The translations under genes were made by a program, and so were the position numbers. The notes below the pieces were generated by a model that did no database searches, was not told where the DNA came from, and was given only the letters and a program-made list of their open reading frames with translations. From assembly GCA_014338405.1 (NCBI GenBank), contig JTDE01002875.1, positions 22,747 through 86,746 of the forward strand: a DNA stretch of 64,000 nucleotides. Direction: 5' to 3'. The stretch is from Paragonimus skrjabini miyazakii (lineage: Eukaryota > Platyhelminthes > Trematoda > Plagiorchiida > Troglotrematidae). Below, piece after piece: positions 12,488 to 23,339 of this stretch (its first letter is position 1; each line of letters opens with the position of its first letter).

Positions 12488-12637
12488 TCGCTGTTCGTTC
12501 TTGCTTGTAGGTGGAACGTAGGTCAAGTCCTTGTAGGCCAATACGGAGCAGAACGAAAGTGGTTTGGAGAAATTGGCCAGTGCAGCTCTAGTTTGCGCTC
12601 TCAGACGAGCCTGTTCGGCACATAATCGCAGATGTTC
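12488..12637 (-). CDS. ANKRD11/12: Exon H, conserved C-terminal domain part 3
   Basis: This 150-nt exon has 50 codons and phase 0 at both ends. The acceptor is cgtcgtttgtcag and the donor is gttagt after CAGCGA. It begins EHLRLCAEQARLRAQTR, continues AALANFSKPLSFCSVLA, and ends YVPPTSKNEQR. It aligns with EKLIVSCEQEILRVHCRAAR and TIANQAVPFSACTMLLD of ANKRD11/12. A retroelement fragment begins about 130 bp downstream, so this exon survives in a narrow gap between insertions. Confidence 0.87.
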
Positions 12638-12772
12638 CTGACAAACGACGATAACAGGACAATGAACATCATAAACGGTTTGAAAATAATACCTTAAATT
12701 AAGCTACAACATGAAGTCAGCAGCCAAATAATCACGTCGGTGAACAGAAAACAAAAGCACATAAAGACTGAC

Positions 12773-12868
12773 CCGTTCGGACTGATGTTTCAAAGCCTGT
12801 GCGTATCGTTCTTCTTCTTGTTCATTGAATAGTTCAACCAGGATGGGATCCAACTGAAGCGGTGGTGT
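12773..12868 (-). CDS. ANKRD11/12: Exon G, conserved C-terminal domain part 2
   Basis: This 96-nt exon has 32 codons and phase 0 at both ends. The acceptor is a long T-rich tract ending atgtgaag and the donor is gtcagt after GAACGG. The product begins TPPLQLDPILVELFNEQEEE and ends ALKHQSER. It aligns with PPPSLAEPLKELFRQQE and LQHSIER of ANKRD11/12. The helix LVELFNEQ versus LKELFRQQ is the best-conserved part. It leads directly into exon H, where the SER-EHL junction restores the family's IER-EKL sequence. Confidence 0.87.
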
Positions 12869-13698
12869 CTTCACATAAAAAAGAACCCAAGAAAAAGTGT
12901 GCGGCAATGTAATTAAAGCAGCCGATGAAAGTTCAAGCCAGATGGGCCGTGTAAATATTATTTACAGTCTGGACTAGTGTCCGACGAAGAACAGCGGATA
13001 ACTTAGATATAATTCGAGCCCAACTGAAGATACGCACATCATTACACAACCACACCGACTGCCGTGCTACTGATCACACAGTCGATACGACCTAATTATC
13101 ATATCCAAACGCTCACTGGTGTTGGTGGGAGTATACACTACTGAAGAGCTCTAACGTGAACGAAGCTCGCGTTTAACGCTTTTTTGAGAGGATTTTCTAA
13201 ACACCCTATATGAACGCGAGTGCCAAAGCTGCAATCACTTGTGAGTGACACTCGAGTCATATTGACTGAGGTGTGTCCTACGTGCCGTTAATATATACAT
13301 TATACGGTCTATGCTACCAAAATGTTATACTATAAACGGGGGTGTTCCAGCTAATGGAGTGCCACTATGTAAGGTACGTTGTAAGCTCACAGTGAAGTAA
13401 AATCTACATGGTGTAACCTGCTCACTACTATCCTTAAGACGTGGGTAGCCACCTTAGGTGAAAACCTGAATTGAAAGTGCTTGCAAACCTTGTGTATTCA
13501 CTCAAGTGGTCAGTTATGGTGTAGTCACATAAAGTCGACGAGAAAAGATCAGCGTAAAAAAAGCGAAAACTCTGATTTTAGATTCACGAGTTCACAACTC
13601 GGTTGGACATGCGCAACACACAAAATAGTTATAGCACCACTGCCCGTGTCATCCAATCATGCAGTCTTATGTATAGACATGACATCAAGAATTCTCAC
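12869..13698. other. Intron between exons F and G; possible SINE tail
   Basis: Around 13130-13180 the sequence cactactgaagagctctaa resembles the body of the tRNA-derived SINE seen at 58265 and 63185. Nothing else is recognised. Confidence 0.4.
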
Positions 13699-13821
13699 CC
13701 TTTTCACCAAAGATGGTGTTTCATTGGCGAGCAAATAATTTCGAGACACCAATAAATATTGTTCGAACGCACATGGAGCTTTTGGATGAACCTCCACCAA
13801 GTTGTTCACGAGTTCCTTTAG
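13699..13821 (-). CDS. ANKRD11/12: Exon F, conserved C-terminal domain part 1
   Basis: This 123-nt exon has 41 codons and phase 0 at both ends. The acceptor is gaatgtgtacag and the donor is gtgaga after AAAAGG. The product runs LKELVNNLVEVHPKAP, then CAFEQYLLVSRNYLLANE. It aligns without gaps at first to the ANKRD11/12 block with PQAP, YAEYVTYTGSYLLDG. The NYLL/SYLL match and the preceding P-x-A-P are the key points. It joins exon E in phase so that NPYEKAAALQKK runs straight into LKELVNN, as in the vertebrate domain. Too short to be seen by a simple ORF search from ATG. Confidence 0.85.
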
Positions 13822-14880
13822 CTGTACACATTCAATACAGAGATGAACAGAACGAATAAGACAGTCAACGAATAGATCAATTTAGAATGATTAAACACCA
13901 TCAAATTTAATATCAGCACGAGTGACAGGTCGACCAAAAATGCGACCATGTCAGTTAGCGAAAGCGATGTACATCATAGTAGCAATCATCCATATTTCCG
14001 GTACAGCAGCTTCCCTTTAAGAAGACCACCAATGGAAGTGTTGGAAAATCGGTCTCTGTTGAGAGATGGTCTTTATTGAAAGGAAAACGGACATTTCATT
14101 AAAGATCCTTTTGAATGTTAACATATCAGTTTCATCTCATGCAATGCGGATTCTGACGGAGAAGTCTCAGAGGGATAAAATGGAGAATGTCTTACTGATG
14201 GGATAAATTATAATACCTATTTGACGCTTGGAATTACTTCACACGGATCGGCTTTTTCTACATCGGGTTCCTCTCCGGATTCCGCATTTCTTTGGTCAGT
14301 TTTTTTAAATGTGGCTTATAAGTAACCGAACAAACAGTTCAAAATGAAACTGATTATCTATCTTGACACATTGATGAAGTCTCTGAAAAATGTGCTTGAC
14401 GTCATTATCCCTACTAAAGACACTGACAACCACGTGACTGTTGATGATGCACTCAGATCACACTTTGTAAAACCTACACGAACGAAACTGCTTCATATAT
14501 TTCTTCACCATACCGGATTCGACAAACTACATTCAAAATATTTTAATATGATACCCTCATTAAAAGTAAGCAGAGATGCCTCTTTGGATTTCTTTACAGT
14601 CAATGCCGTTAGTCTTTCCTTTGACCCCCTTAGTAAGTGACATTGCTGCCTCTTTTCTTTAACCGGTCGCCGCCGAAGCAGAACAACATGCGATGTAATT
14701 CGCGAGTGAAAACATTTCCTAACGTATAACCTGTTCCCCTTTGAAAATAACTATTGAAGTCAGAAGAACAACAAAGCAGCAAACAAGATTTGCTTTCTGG
14801 GGTTGATCATCCGGCTAATGACAACACAACAAATGTGAGATAGTAACCGAGCGATGAGGATTCTGGATTGCGTGTTTGCT
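13822..14880. other. Intron stretch, nothing recognised
   Basis: The plus-strand open frame at 14344-14640 (98 codons) has no motif I recognise. No splice-supported exon of the host gene was found here. Confidence 0.4.
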
Positions 14881-15040
14881 AGCAGTTTCATAACCCTTGT
14901 TACATTTTGTGGGTGACTGGTTGTAGACCAGGGGAGATTAAGTGCCCAGACGAAAGTCTTCTGACCGCAGAGGCCAGGGATAAGCATTCGAAAACTAATG
15001 GCCTTGGCAACTGTCAACAGTCATAATCTCACCAATTGGG
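14880..15040 (-). mobile_element. Penelope-like element, C-terminal remnant
   Basis: The minus strand reads AISFRMLIPGLCGQKTFVW then ALNLPW. This resembles the end of Penelope-like proteins after the GIY-YIG domain, as seen more clearly at 17293-17541 (INRLKPALCVQKQLFVNLTL then PW). Only the final 40 residues or so can be followed. Confidence 0.5.
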
Positions 15041-17110
15041 TAGATTTCTAGGCGCTAAATAGACGATCTGAAAGGCACTTTTTTGCTGACAGAATAGTTA
15101 GAGTCGGTCAAATGAGCAACAATCGCGCTTGAACCAGGTTTTAGTTACACCACTGGTTAGCCACTCCGTTTGATGTTCACGCACTGCATCGTACAACCAC
15201 TCTGTCATACAACCAATGAATGACGGTCGACTCGAACAGCTAAGTGAGTACACACGACAGCTGGTTGTAGAATATGAAAGCTTGTCACTGCGTCATGAAA
15301 TGATATTGGGGATCAAAAAGAAACTCAAGCACAATTGGACCGTAAGGTGAGGTGTTTCGACTGACTTGGGAAGCTTTGTGGAGACATTATTGAATCGTGG
15401 TCAGTGTGTCACAAGTCACAACTTAAGAGAGATAACAATCTGTAATTCGTTATCGACATTAAGTAGGCTAGCTACGACAGTAAACGAAAGACACCCAACA
15501 ACAAATATTATCAAGGATAGATTGATAACTACTGATTATACTGGTGACATTTAGTTGCAATCTATTGTTCTCTACGTGCAAGTTCCATCGGTAAAAGCGA
15601 CCGTGCGCTGAATGAAGATTACGATAAGATCTAAGCATACAAGCCAGTTGAATCAAACCCACTTCTGTAATCGGATTACATTAACATGATTATAGTTATG
15701 TTTGAAGCTGAGTAGGCAAATCAGAGCCATCCTCAGTTCCAATCGACGTGGGCACTCTCCTACCTGCGACTGGTACGAAAGACTAAAGCAAGTGGCGGAG
15801 TAATGAGACGAAAGATCACTACAAAGTTGGTTCCATGTGCACGTGGACAACTTGTACTACTGGCCCAAAATCGACCTGACCGACAATCTTTCAAGGTAGA
15901 TGAATGTACAAAAGAATCCACTCTTAATTACAACGTAGTGTGTACGTCACCAAGTTAAAAAGTGAACTGTAAATAGCAGTTGAGACAAGTGTAAAAAAAC
16001 AGTGCGCTTGGAAAATAAAATCAACAGACGCAATTTGGAACTAACGAAAAATAGTTTTAGAATAAACATACGAGCAAAATTTCTGATCTGGTGTTAAGAA
16101 TTACAAATGTGACAAAAAAGATGACATGAGCTCCCCAAATTCAGCAAGACCTCTCAGTATACACACTCAAAGTTAGAAAACCAGTTGAGCTATCATTACG
16201 CTTAGGCAACTTGAACGACTGACAAAGTCAGAAGGTTGTGAAAGATGAGCCTGTGGTAGAGCGTACTCGTGTGTTTAATCTAACTACAAGAAACGAGTCG
16301 ATGACAGTTATACTGTCATTTAACATGACTAAAAGCAAATCAACAAATAAATTGCTGTCTGGGGTCACATACGTTCGTCAACCACATGGATGACTGTGCA
16401 ACCAGCCATACATCACTGGACTGTTAGGTTAAAAAACAAAATAAATAAGCTGTACGTATCAATCAATTGTAGGACAGAAAATACAAGAATACACTGAACA
16501 TGAGTACGTATATCTAAATGATATCAGGCAGTAGTGCACCTCTTTGTAGAGATCAACTGACTAGATTTTACATTCCAGCTCCACAAGTAATAGGTCTCAT
16601 AGTGGAACTTTATTTGTATTCACATCCACTCTCAAGGATGCATTGTCGGTAAATCACGACATATTGTAATGAACTACTCAAAACATCGATGAGTAGCATG
16701 TGGTCTGAATGCGCATACCTAAGATTAATACACTGGTCCACAAGAGACAGACAAAATTACCCCTCGTTCCGCATGTGGAAAAGTATGGACGGATGTTGGG
16801 AATCGGAATAACTAACCAAACGAATACTGAACAATTGGATAATTTGCCAAATAACCAGTGATTCGATTGACGGTTTTTGTTCATGCTGGTACATTTTTAT
16901 ATACTTACGACTTTGTATTAGACTCTCACATAAAGAAACAATTCGCCAATCTCAACAATTGAAAGAGGATCCTTTCCTTTTGAAAGCCAACAGATCCAAA
17001 CATGCACCAAGGAATGAATAAAATGCCCAATCAGAATTTAAAAAATTAACGATCTCATCAGACACGTCTAACGCGGTAATTACGGGACCGAATGGCTTTT
17101 GAGTGAATAA
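15041..17110. other. Intron stretch, nothing recognised
   Basis: Several short open frames on both strands, none with a motif, repeat match or splice support. Confidence 0.4.
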
Positions 17111-17113
17111 GTA

Positions 17114-17541
17114 TTAACTACGAGTAGCACAAATATTATTGAACAAAACAGGTAGAACACGAAAACCGGTAAATGCAAGCATTTCGTATTGATTCATCAG
17201 TACCAAATTTACAATAACATGAAACGGTGTTTTATATCGAACAGTTAGGGGTGGGTAGGATGGATAGTTGATTGATGGATTAGAAAAGGTCACTAAGTCC
17301 AGGGTAGGGTCAAATTCACGAACAATTGTTTCTGAACACACAGGGCCGGCTTCAGTCGATTGATTGCGACAGCCTCAGCAAACTGCAAGAATCTTGAACT
17401 GGGATGACGTAATAAGATTCTGAATGCACAAGCCGGATCGATGACGTGACCACTGGTTAGGATGTGTCCTGCGATTGCGGACACTGGTTGTTTGCGTGTT
17501 TCAACAACATTGCCGTTCTTCGGTAATACTGAGTTCTGCAC
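17114..17541 (-). mobile_element. Penelope-like element, 3' end
   Basis: The minus strand gives AGHILTSGHVIDPACAFRIL, then KPALCVQKQLFVNLTLPW, the C-terminal part that follows the GIY-YIG endonuclease. The remainder down to about 17114 is its 3' untranslated part. The same 3' sequence recurs at about 43165-43425. The reverse transcriptase is missing, so this copy is 5' truncated. Confidence 0.65.
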
Positions 17542-17655
17542 CCATTATTGATTAGAACTTAAGCATTTCTATATCTAACTAACGAAACCAAACATAGATG
17601 ACAAAACCCAATTGCCAAAAAATGTGAGCTTTGACTGAAGTCGAACTAGCGATAA

Positions 17656-17934
17656 AAAGAACATGCCAAAACGCGACTAAAATGGCTTTGGAACGTTAGT
17701 TGGGGAAAGATGACGCTCGAAGGGCAAATTTTGATCAATTTCAACGGGGCGATTAAAACCACAACAGATGCATTATCGATCGACAATTTTGGCCCGCTTT
17801 ATCGACCGGGTACACTGGCCGTTACTTTTAAATCGCTTGACTCATCTGCCCGAGCTAAAGTGCTCAAGCAATTATCGATTTACGCGGCTGACAAACTGAA
17901 TGAACACGTTACCTGTTCTGATCTGTTTTGCTAG
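17656..17934 (+). other. Orphan open frame, unknown
   Basis: From 17656 an open frame runs to a stop at 17934; the first ATG is at 17710, giving 74 codons. The part NFGPLYRPGTLAVTFKSLDS then SARAKVLKQLSIYAADKL looks more protein-like than its surroundings, with an amphipathic helix near the end. It matches nothing I can name. It is on the opposite strand to the host gene and shows no convincing splice sites. It may be a decayed mobile-element or gene fragment. Confidence 0.3.
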
Positions 17935-19480
17935 TATCTACCAGACAGAAAAAAACGTGGAGAAAAGAGATGTGAATAAAGTCCGAAATATCGTATTTAA
18001 AATGCAACCCGGTAAGGAGAAACAGACTATGTCTATCCACCGCCAACGGGATGTAATTTGAATAAAAACTCGCGACAATCACAATTCAGAAAAAAAACAA
18101 CTTCTGTGAATGAAGATGCTTCCAGAATCAACTAACGTAGTGATCAGTCATGGAGAGAAATATGACAAAACAGCTTTGGCACCTGAATTATCGTAAAAGC
18201 AAGGGGTCGAAGATGAAAAATACCAGGTCAGAAATGAAAAACGCTCGAACAGAAAACATTCAAACAGTAGATAATACGTTCTTCAGTTATACATATACTA
18301 TAGGAGACGGTTTTTGACAGTGATCAGACTACAGACATGCCCATCCAGCACAGAGCGCGATGTTCAATCCTGTATCACTTTGTAACCAGCTTCGTAAAGT
18401 TGGTAATCAGAACAACAGGTGAGAATAGATTGTACAATCAATCTGGCGAACCCCCTTGCTTAGTCGACCTGGCAAACATATATATAAAACCACGTATACT
18501 ATGAACAGCGTTAACTAGAACATCGATATTGTAGCTCGAAGTGTTGTTGCTCGTAAGATTAGAGACTAAAATGCTGCAAATTGTATAGAACAATCTGGTG
18601 TGGATATCCCAGAACATATGATAGAGCAGCCAGCTCGTCTAGCAGTCGTTTTTGTGACAAAGAGTTTGAATTTTAAAAAAATGTTAGTTTTCTCAAACAG
18701 ATTAAGTTAAGTGCACAGACAATGCAAACAATATCGAGATCTATCCAATCGATTGGACTTAAAATAACCTTTAGATGGCTATGACCAATGCACGAGAAGG
18801 ATGACTAGCCGAAGGGTTGAGATGGTAAGCAAAATGACGGAAAATTGTGCTACCCCAATGTCTACAACCCATCATGCCACTACATATCGCAAACGTGGCA
18901 GATGCGAACTGATCGCAGAACTGTTCCACTGAGAAACATTGCCTTACCCAGTTGTGTCAAATATGGCAATCTGGAATCTCGGATTTTCGGGTAAAACTCA
19001 TGTTGCTTACAGCGTGATACAACAACCAGACCCATTCATAATTCTTACCCACGTGATAAACTCTAGAAAGTTTACTCAAACCGTTTCACTATGCCAAACT
19101 GTTGGAACCGAGGCCTCATCGTAACCCATTAACATATAACGTTAATAGAAAATGGAGAAAACGGAAGAGAATGAGAAAAAGGATGGGAAGACTACTCTAA
19201 GAAACAAGAACTTACAGTGCAAGCGTCATTAACTAGGTTTTCAGGGAAAGTCTCCTAGTAACATTACCCAAAGATGCTCTATGAACTCTAGCCTGGAACA
19301 CTACTATAAAAATGGTAGAATCAAGTAGACTGTTGTTTGTATTAAAGTTCGGCGCACTAAGCAAAACATATTAGAATGTAGCATGTAGTGCGTCCAAGAC
19401 AACAAGAACAGAGTCCCTAGGAGCAACCACGCTGTACGTGCGTGTAGAACGAATATCCTCAAGAAGACGAAAAAACATAC
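17935..19480. other. Intron stretch, nothing recognised
   Basis: Non-coding by eye on both strands down to the donor of exon E. Confidence 0.4.
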
Positions 19481-20046
19481 TTTTTTTTGCAATGCCGCGG
19501 CTTTCTCGTATGGATTTTCGAACATCAACAGTTGTAAATTGCGCTTATCATCGTCCGGAGCGACAGGGCACATAAGATAACTGACCTGGCCCTCCGTCTC
19601 TGACATGTTTTCTGGTTTTGGATGTGAACCGGAAGTGCTAGCGAGAGGCGGTTTCTGACACACCACGAGCGGAGGCGAATCACACGCTTTCGGTTTCAAT
19701 TGCCCATCAGTGATCCCTCTGTCAGAGTCAGAGGCTTTAGGACCAGGATAAGTGAGAAGCGTGGAGGTGTCTGTTTTAGGTAACACAGATGGTTGGTCAG
19801 CATGGGACGGCACAACAGCTTCGGGAATATGTACCTCGGAGTGCACGATAAATTCAGAATGCAGTGGGTCAATTTCGACGCGACCCGTAGCGATGGTATT
19901 CGAGTTTGTGATACTTGTGGGCTGGCCACTACACGCAGCGTTAGAATTGCGATGAGTTTGTTGGTGTGGTTGAGAATGAGTGCTAGTGTCTACGGGGTTG
20001 TCAGTGCGCTGTTTTATTTTTCTCTTTTTGATGGGAGTCGTATCGG
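19481..20046 (-). CDS. ANKRD11/12: Exon E, basic cluster and start of the conserved C-terminal domain
   Basis: This 566-nt exon supplies 2 nt of a split codon plus 188 codons. The acceptor is gccatttttcag (phase 1) and the donor is gtatgt after CAAAAAAAA (phase 0). Near the start lies a basic, nuclear-signal-like run, TTPIKKRKIKQ. A Ser/Thr/Pro/His-rich middle follows. The end, FENPYEKAAALQKK, aligns with NPYFEYLQIRKK in ANKRD11/12, where the conserved C-terminal domain begins. In the vertebrate proteins a basic cluster also lies shortly before this block. The coding frame stays open over the whole exon. Confidence 0.78.
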
Positions 20047-20689
20047 CTGAAAAATGGCAAACGGCACAACATAACGGAGGCTATCAATAGAGACGATCAA
20101 AAGGTAAAAAAAGAACAAAACTCTGGACCAATAATTCACTGGTCATGATGAGTTACAATGATTCCCATGAAGGCATTCTTGATAATCAGTAAGCCATTAG
20201 AAATGGTAACCGGCACAGTCACAGAGACTGAACCTTGAGACGATAGGACACACCGAATAACCAAACGGACAAAATTAGGTGATGACCTGACCAACAAAGT
20301 TACTCACGTCAAGCAGGACAACATAGAGAGATCTCACACGACAGGCTTCTGGTGCTTCATGCCTCCGGGTAGACTTTAATTCCGGAGCAGCCACCAACCT
20401 ACTTCCTCATGGTGCTGCCTCATGACCCATGGGTTTTCGTTCATAAACAAAAACTGTTCTCTTGCTTCGATCTGGGCGTCCTAGCAGTATACCAGCCTGC
20501 ATATAACAATGAAATCTTATAATTATACTAATCCACTAATGCACCAGCAATCTCGCGCGAACTGAGTAGCTCATCTGGTGCATATAGTAGGGTGAACAGA
20601 CGAAAATATGTTAAAACCAGATTCCCCCAACCTTATTTCCAGCACCTCTTTTCAAAACCTCACAACGAATAAAACCACTGTCAAACGCT

Positions 20690-21000
20690 TGGAGTGAGAG
20701 TACGAATTAACATAGACACCTTCAACGTTCGCATTTTGAGACGGATAAGTCGGCATACCACTCACGTTCGGACGTTAGGTTCACTGAAAATCGACCGTCG
20801 TCGCATTTCGGAGATGGGAACAAAGAATAATAGTCAACGTCCGCATTGTCAACTTTATACTAAATCCCCGACTACCCATCAGTAACTTTATACTAGTTGT
20901 AAGATTCGGGCAACTCCACAACTGTCGCGCTCATTCAGGTCGGAGAAAGTGTATGATGACCCAGGTTTCATTGGTAGATTGGGTTCTTGCTAAACTAAGC
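20690..21000 (+). mobile_element. RTE endonuclease N-terminal remnant
   Basis: The plus strand reads RINIDTFNVRILRRISR then TLGSLKIDRRRISE, a decayed version of the RTE endonuclease start (INIGAFNVRTLKQIGQ then SLHVDVCCISE in copy b). Beyond about 21000 the match is lost. Confidence 0.6.
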
Positions 21001-21859
21001 TTCGTGCAATCCGTTTAGTAGGTTCTGTTAGCCAAAGATGAAGATTATGTTTACCCGGTCTCCATCAATAGAAAGACAAGACTAGCGTTATAATAGTCCG
21101 ATATTCGTACTTGACTGGTGCCTACATGCGCCTAGTATACGTTTGTTTTAGCCGATATCAGTTTTTTGGACATCGTGTGCATCACGGTGACACCTGAAAC
21201 GCTACTTCCAGGAATGAGGTTGGTCTCAAACACAGCACGACTATTGGCTACGCGTAGCATAGCCCTATCTAAAACTGCCGATCCTGTTGGAATATGTTTA
21301 AATTCAGGTCACGATATAGTATACTTTCGTTTCGATGTTAATGTTACCGGACGATAACCCATCAACCACAAACACGAGTAGTCCAGACAATGGCAACCAT
21401 TGCGTTAAAACATGTACAGCGAGCTATCTCAGAAAATAATCTCGCGGACCCCAATCACCGTTGAGATGGAAGCTCGAAAGCAGTGCAGGCAGTAGGCAAT
21501 GTGGCATACGGTGGAGCACATCATTCGTACAATAAGCACTGGGTGCATGAAAACTCCACAGAGTTCCCAGATGCCAGATGGAATATTCTTCATAGCGGTT
21601 CGCGTGCCAAACTGAGGAGATGAACCTGATGGAGTCCCAGATGCGGTCTGATTACTGTCCGACAAACTTGGCCAGTTGAGAAAGCTAGCGAAATAGAAGC
21701 CAGCTCCGCCTCAAGAAATGCGCAATTCAAGCTCGTTTGTATCACTGACGAGAGGCATCTGTCAGCGAGGCCATCAAAAAACCAGATGGAACACGGAACC
21801 GTACTGAACATTATATATTGAAAAAACTAACACCTGGGTGAAAACGCGTGGTGGTCACG

Positions 21860-22140
21860 AAGTACGAAGATCCTGACTGCTCCATTGAGCAAAGTGGGTA
21901 GGTGTCGTTTGCGTGGATGGGGTCCTCGTGATGATTCAAACCGCTAGTTAGAAACGCTATCCATGGCGTACCTGCATCCATACCATTTGTGGTTCTTCTG
22001 CATAGTCTTCTTTTATTGATTTTTAACCTTCTTGGTAATGTTTTCTTCTAAGAAATGCCACATCGTTGTTAAGGTAAGTGGCGGTCCGAGCCATAGTATC
22101 TTCAGGTCAGACCCATGGCTTTGAAACATTGAGTTCCCTT
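21860..22140 (+). mobile_element. RTE-B 3' end
   Basis: This is the reverse complement of the 3' part of the RTE-B fragment at 9180-9480, including the C-terminal coding end, the UTR with the taataaaag-like stretch, and ggtcagacccatgg near the end. Only the last 280 bp are present. Confidence 0.65.
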
Positions 22141-22249
22141 TATCCAGTTCATTAAGACGGCAAGAAGGCATACATTGCGACATGCAAGCACCTCGTTTAT
22201 TCTCATCAGTCGATTACATAAAACATTCAGTTATATAGGTTAAGGGCTT

Positions 22250-23330
22250 GGCGGCAAAACAATGAAATGAACGAACATCACATGGGAGCAATCAGGGTTC
22301 ACTACCACGGTAACGAAATTGATTGCGTCAGTACCTTTTGCTAACAAAGGGCCGGTGCGTGACGCTTGATCAACAATGCCGCCGAGAACGCCAACAGCAT
22401 GGGGTTGCGGTTACGCAATAGGACCATGAACGAATTGACCGGGGTCAACCATATGACCTGTTGCGATTAAGTGTTTCGCGTGTTGACATACTGACCCGCG
22501 TTGAGTCATTGTTTGCACTAGCCCCTTGGTGATGTGCTCCACCTTCCTTTGTCGTAAGTTTCGGTCCGTTCTGCCAATGTATGAGTCACCGCAACTGCAA
22601 GTGAACTGGTAAATAACATGAGAGGCGGAGTTTTTCGATAAAGAATGATCAGGACAGTGGAGATTCATCCTGCGGATGGAAAGCAACAAGCGCGATCAAT
22701 GGCTGACTTCAACTTTTGACTTACATCGGTGATATTATGGTCACCTTTGTAAGGAGGGGTGATAAAAACCTGTTTCTTAAGCACTGATTATGGTTGGCGG
22801 GGTAGCCACTCGTTCTTTGCAGTGAATTTCAATAAATTTGGCCGGATATCCATTCGCCAGCAGAACACTCTTCAAGAGCTCCTCTTCAGACTTTAAATGA
22901 TCGGCTGTGCATATTTTCCATGCTCGGTGAAAAATGCTTCGCACTAAACTACGTTTGTAAGCCACGGGCGCAAGTGAAAAGAATTATAGGTACTGCCGTG
23001 TGGCTTTTCCATAAACACACCTATTAAGTGTACCACCTAAACGTCTAGAAATAAGGACGTTTGAGAATGGTAGTGAGTTATCTAGCTCTTATTCATGTGA
23101 CACAGAGATTTCGATGAGTGGAAGTAAACTTATGTAAAAGAGTAATAAAATGATCAAAGTCGGTAAATATTAGAATGTCATCGACATAAAGCTTATAAAG
23201 CAAAGAACGGTCAATATAATCTGATAGTCCATCTTCCACTATTCCAAGAAAAATATCAGCCAATGTTGGGCCCAACGGGCTGCCCATTGCTACACCATCA
23301 ATTTACTGATAAGCATATCCATCGAAGAGG
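22250..23330 (-). mobile_element. Penelope-like element 1: RT core plus GIY-YIG endonuclease
   Basis: Reading down from 23330, the reverse transcriptase starts within motif B (MGSPLGPTLADIFLGI) and continues to the catalytic YVDD (LYVDDILIFTDF). The thumb contains LLANGYPAKFIE (22777-22965). The endonuclease at 22411-22689 has YQFTCSCGDSYIGRTDRNLR, a Penelope-type GIY-YIG with its Cys pair. The sequence ends after IATGHMVDPGQF. Frames change between blocks, so no single protein is possible. It is 5' truncated in the RT and abuts a truncated RTE-B at about 23340. Confidence 0.82.
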
Positions 23331-23339
23331 AGCTCTTGA

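Noticed and set aside
14344..14640. 98-codon plus-strand frame between exons E and F
   Set aside because: No homology or splice evidence; the host gene runs on the opposite strand here.
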